Source of the DNA: Cinclus cinclus
Taxonomy: Eukaryota > Chordata > Aves > Passeriformes > Cinclidae
Direction: 5' to 3'
Assembly: GCF_963662255.1 (NCBI RefSeq)
Contig: NC_085052.1
Span: 37,644,654 to 37,708,653, forward strand
DNA: 64,000 nucleotides
In this document: one piece after another, positions 63,632-64,000 of the stretch
How the letters are laid out: the number at the start of each line of letters is the position of its first letter
Position numbering within the stretch: position 1 is the first letter of the stretch
Notes under the pieces: generated by a model
Told to the model about the DNA's origin: nothing
Seen by the model: only the letters and a program-made list of their open reading frames with translations
Database searches by the model: none
Made by a program: the position numbers and the translations under genes

Positions 63632-64000
63632 TGGGTCACAATGGATCCTGGATTCTCTTAACCCCTGTGGTGTCACAATGCATACCATGCCCTTTTAGGC
63701 CACTTGATGTCACAATGAATCATTTGATTCTTGGCCTCCATGGTGGCGTAATTGTACCAGGCTTTAATTGGGCCCCATGCTGTCACAATTCATCCCTGCC
63801 ACTTTTAGGCCCATTGGTGTCAAAAGGGATCATTAGATTGTTAGCCTGCATTGGGTCACAATGGTTCCTTGCTTCTCTTAACCTCTGTGGTGTCACAATG
63901 CATCCCATGCCCTTTTAGGCCACTTGATGTCACAATGAATCATTTGATTCTTGGCCTCCATGGTGGCATAATAGATCCTTGCTTCTATTGGTCCCCATGC
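63632..64000 (+). repeat. Terminal monomers, array continues past window
   Basis: One complete C-like monomer starts GGATCCTGGATTCTC. It is followed by about 150 bp of the next monomer, which is cut by the window edge inside subunit 4/5. Confidence 0.9.

Larger units (their letters stand above)
1..64000 (+). repeat. ~220 bp tandem satellite array filling the whole window
   Basis: The same ~220 bp unit recurs without a break and always in the same orientation. Phrases such as TTGGGTCACAATGG, CATGCCCTTTTAGGCCAC and GATGTCACAATGAAT return every 220-221 bases. Between the junctions at 194 and 63,631 there are 288 steps, giving about 289 complete monomers. The 221 bp units carry an extra T in the CCCTTTT run of subunit 5; 219 and 228 bp units also occur. 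No insertion of unrelated DNA was seen. Both edges of the window lie inside the array, so its true length is unknown. Function is unproven; arrays of this kind usually form centromeric, pericentromeric or subtelomeric heterochromatin. The family could not be named from sequence alone. Confidence 0.98.

Noticed and set aside
1..64000. Primate gamma satellite, which also has a 220 bp monomer
   Set aside because: Gamma satellite is GC-rich, whereas this monomer is about 47% GC and strongly CpG-poor. I see no sequence resemblance I can support. The shared length is probably coincidence.
1..64000. Telomere-like TTAGGC within CTTTTAGGCCAC
   Set aside because: It occurs once or twice per 220 bp as part of the subunit and never as a tandem hexamer run.
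1..64000. RNA genes, promoters or terminators within the array
   Set aside because: No tRNA, rRNA or pol III box arrangement was recognisable, and every candidate motif is simply a monomer segment repeated about 290 times. Satellite transcription is possible but not shown by the sequence.

Overview
This window is one uninterrupted satellite-DNA array. From base 1 to base 64,000 it consists of head-to-tail copies, all in the same orientation, of a ~220 bp monomer (mostly 220 or 221 bp). Counting anchors from 194 to 63,631 gives 288 monomer steps, so there are about 289 complete monomers plus a partial one at each edge. I found no unique sequence, transposon insertion, inversion, RNA gene or credible protein-coding gene. 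The many ~68-95 codon open frames are periodic by-products: most begin at a TTG at the monomer junction, end at the same TAG in the next monomer, and shift frame every monomer because 220 is not a multiple of 3.

The array is nested at four levels. (1) The basic unit is ~36-37 bp, beginning roughly GGTGTCACAATGNATCC. (2) Three of these form a ~110 bp half-repeat (37+37+36). (3) Two diverged half-repeats form the 220 bp monomer; subunits 1/4, 2/5 and 3/6 are the matching pairs. (4) Diverged monomer types (called A to F here) are arranged in larger blocks that are themselves duplicated at near-multiples of 220 bp: 220, ~660, 1,541, ~1,762, ~2,644, ~2,864/3,084, ~3,303, 4,404 and 11,232 bp. Several duplicated blocks differ by gain or loss of exactly one or two monomers, as expected of in-register unequal exchange.

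Layout: 1-5,311 is repeated at 11,233-16,103 (minus two monomers). 5,312-11,232 is mixed monomers. About 14,500-17,580, 17,581-20,444 and 20,445-21,340 are successive copies of a 14-mer block, the second lacking one monomer and the third partial. About 20,938-25,341 and 25,342-29,745 are two almost identical 4,404 bp copies, the youngest large event visible. 29,746-38,739 is mixed, with small blocks repeated elsewhere. 38,740-42,262 is an 8-mer block in two diverged copies. 42,263-45,787 is mixed. 45,788-49,967 holds a 7-mer block in two full copies and one partial. 49,968-63,402 is a mosaic of 15-mer, 12-mer and 3-mer blocks. 63,403-63,631 is an aberrant 228 bp monomer. Marker variants divide the window into a left zone (to ~45.8 kb) and a right zone.

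Organism: a eukaryote. The monomer I counted is ~47.5% GC, strongly CpG-depleted, with many CG/TG/CA variant sites, which suggests a CpG-methylating genome (vertebrate-like, though a plant is possible). A long higher-order satellite is typical of centromeric, pericentromeric or subtelomeric heterochromatin, but nothing here fixes the chromosomal position. I do not recognise the satellite family by name.
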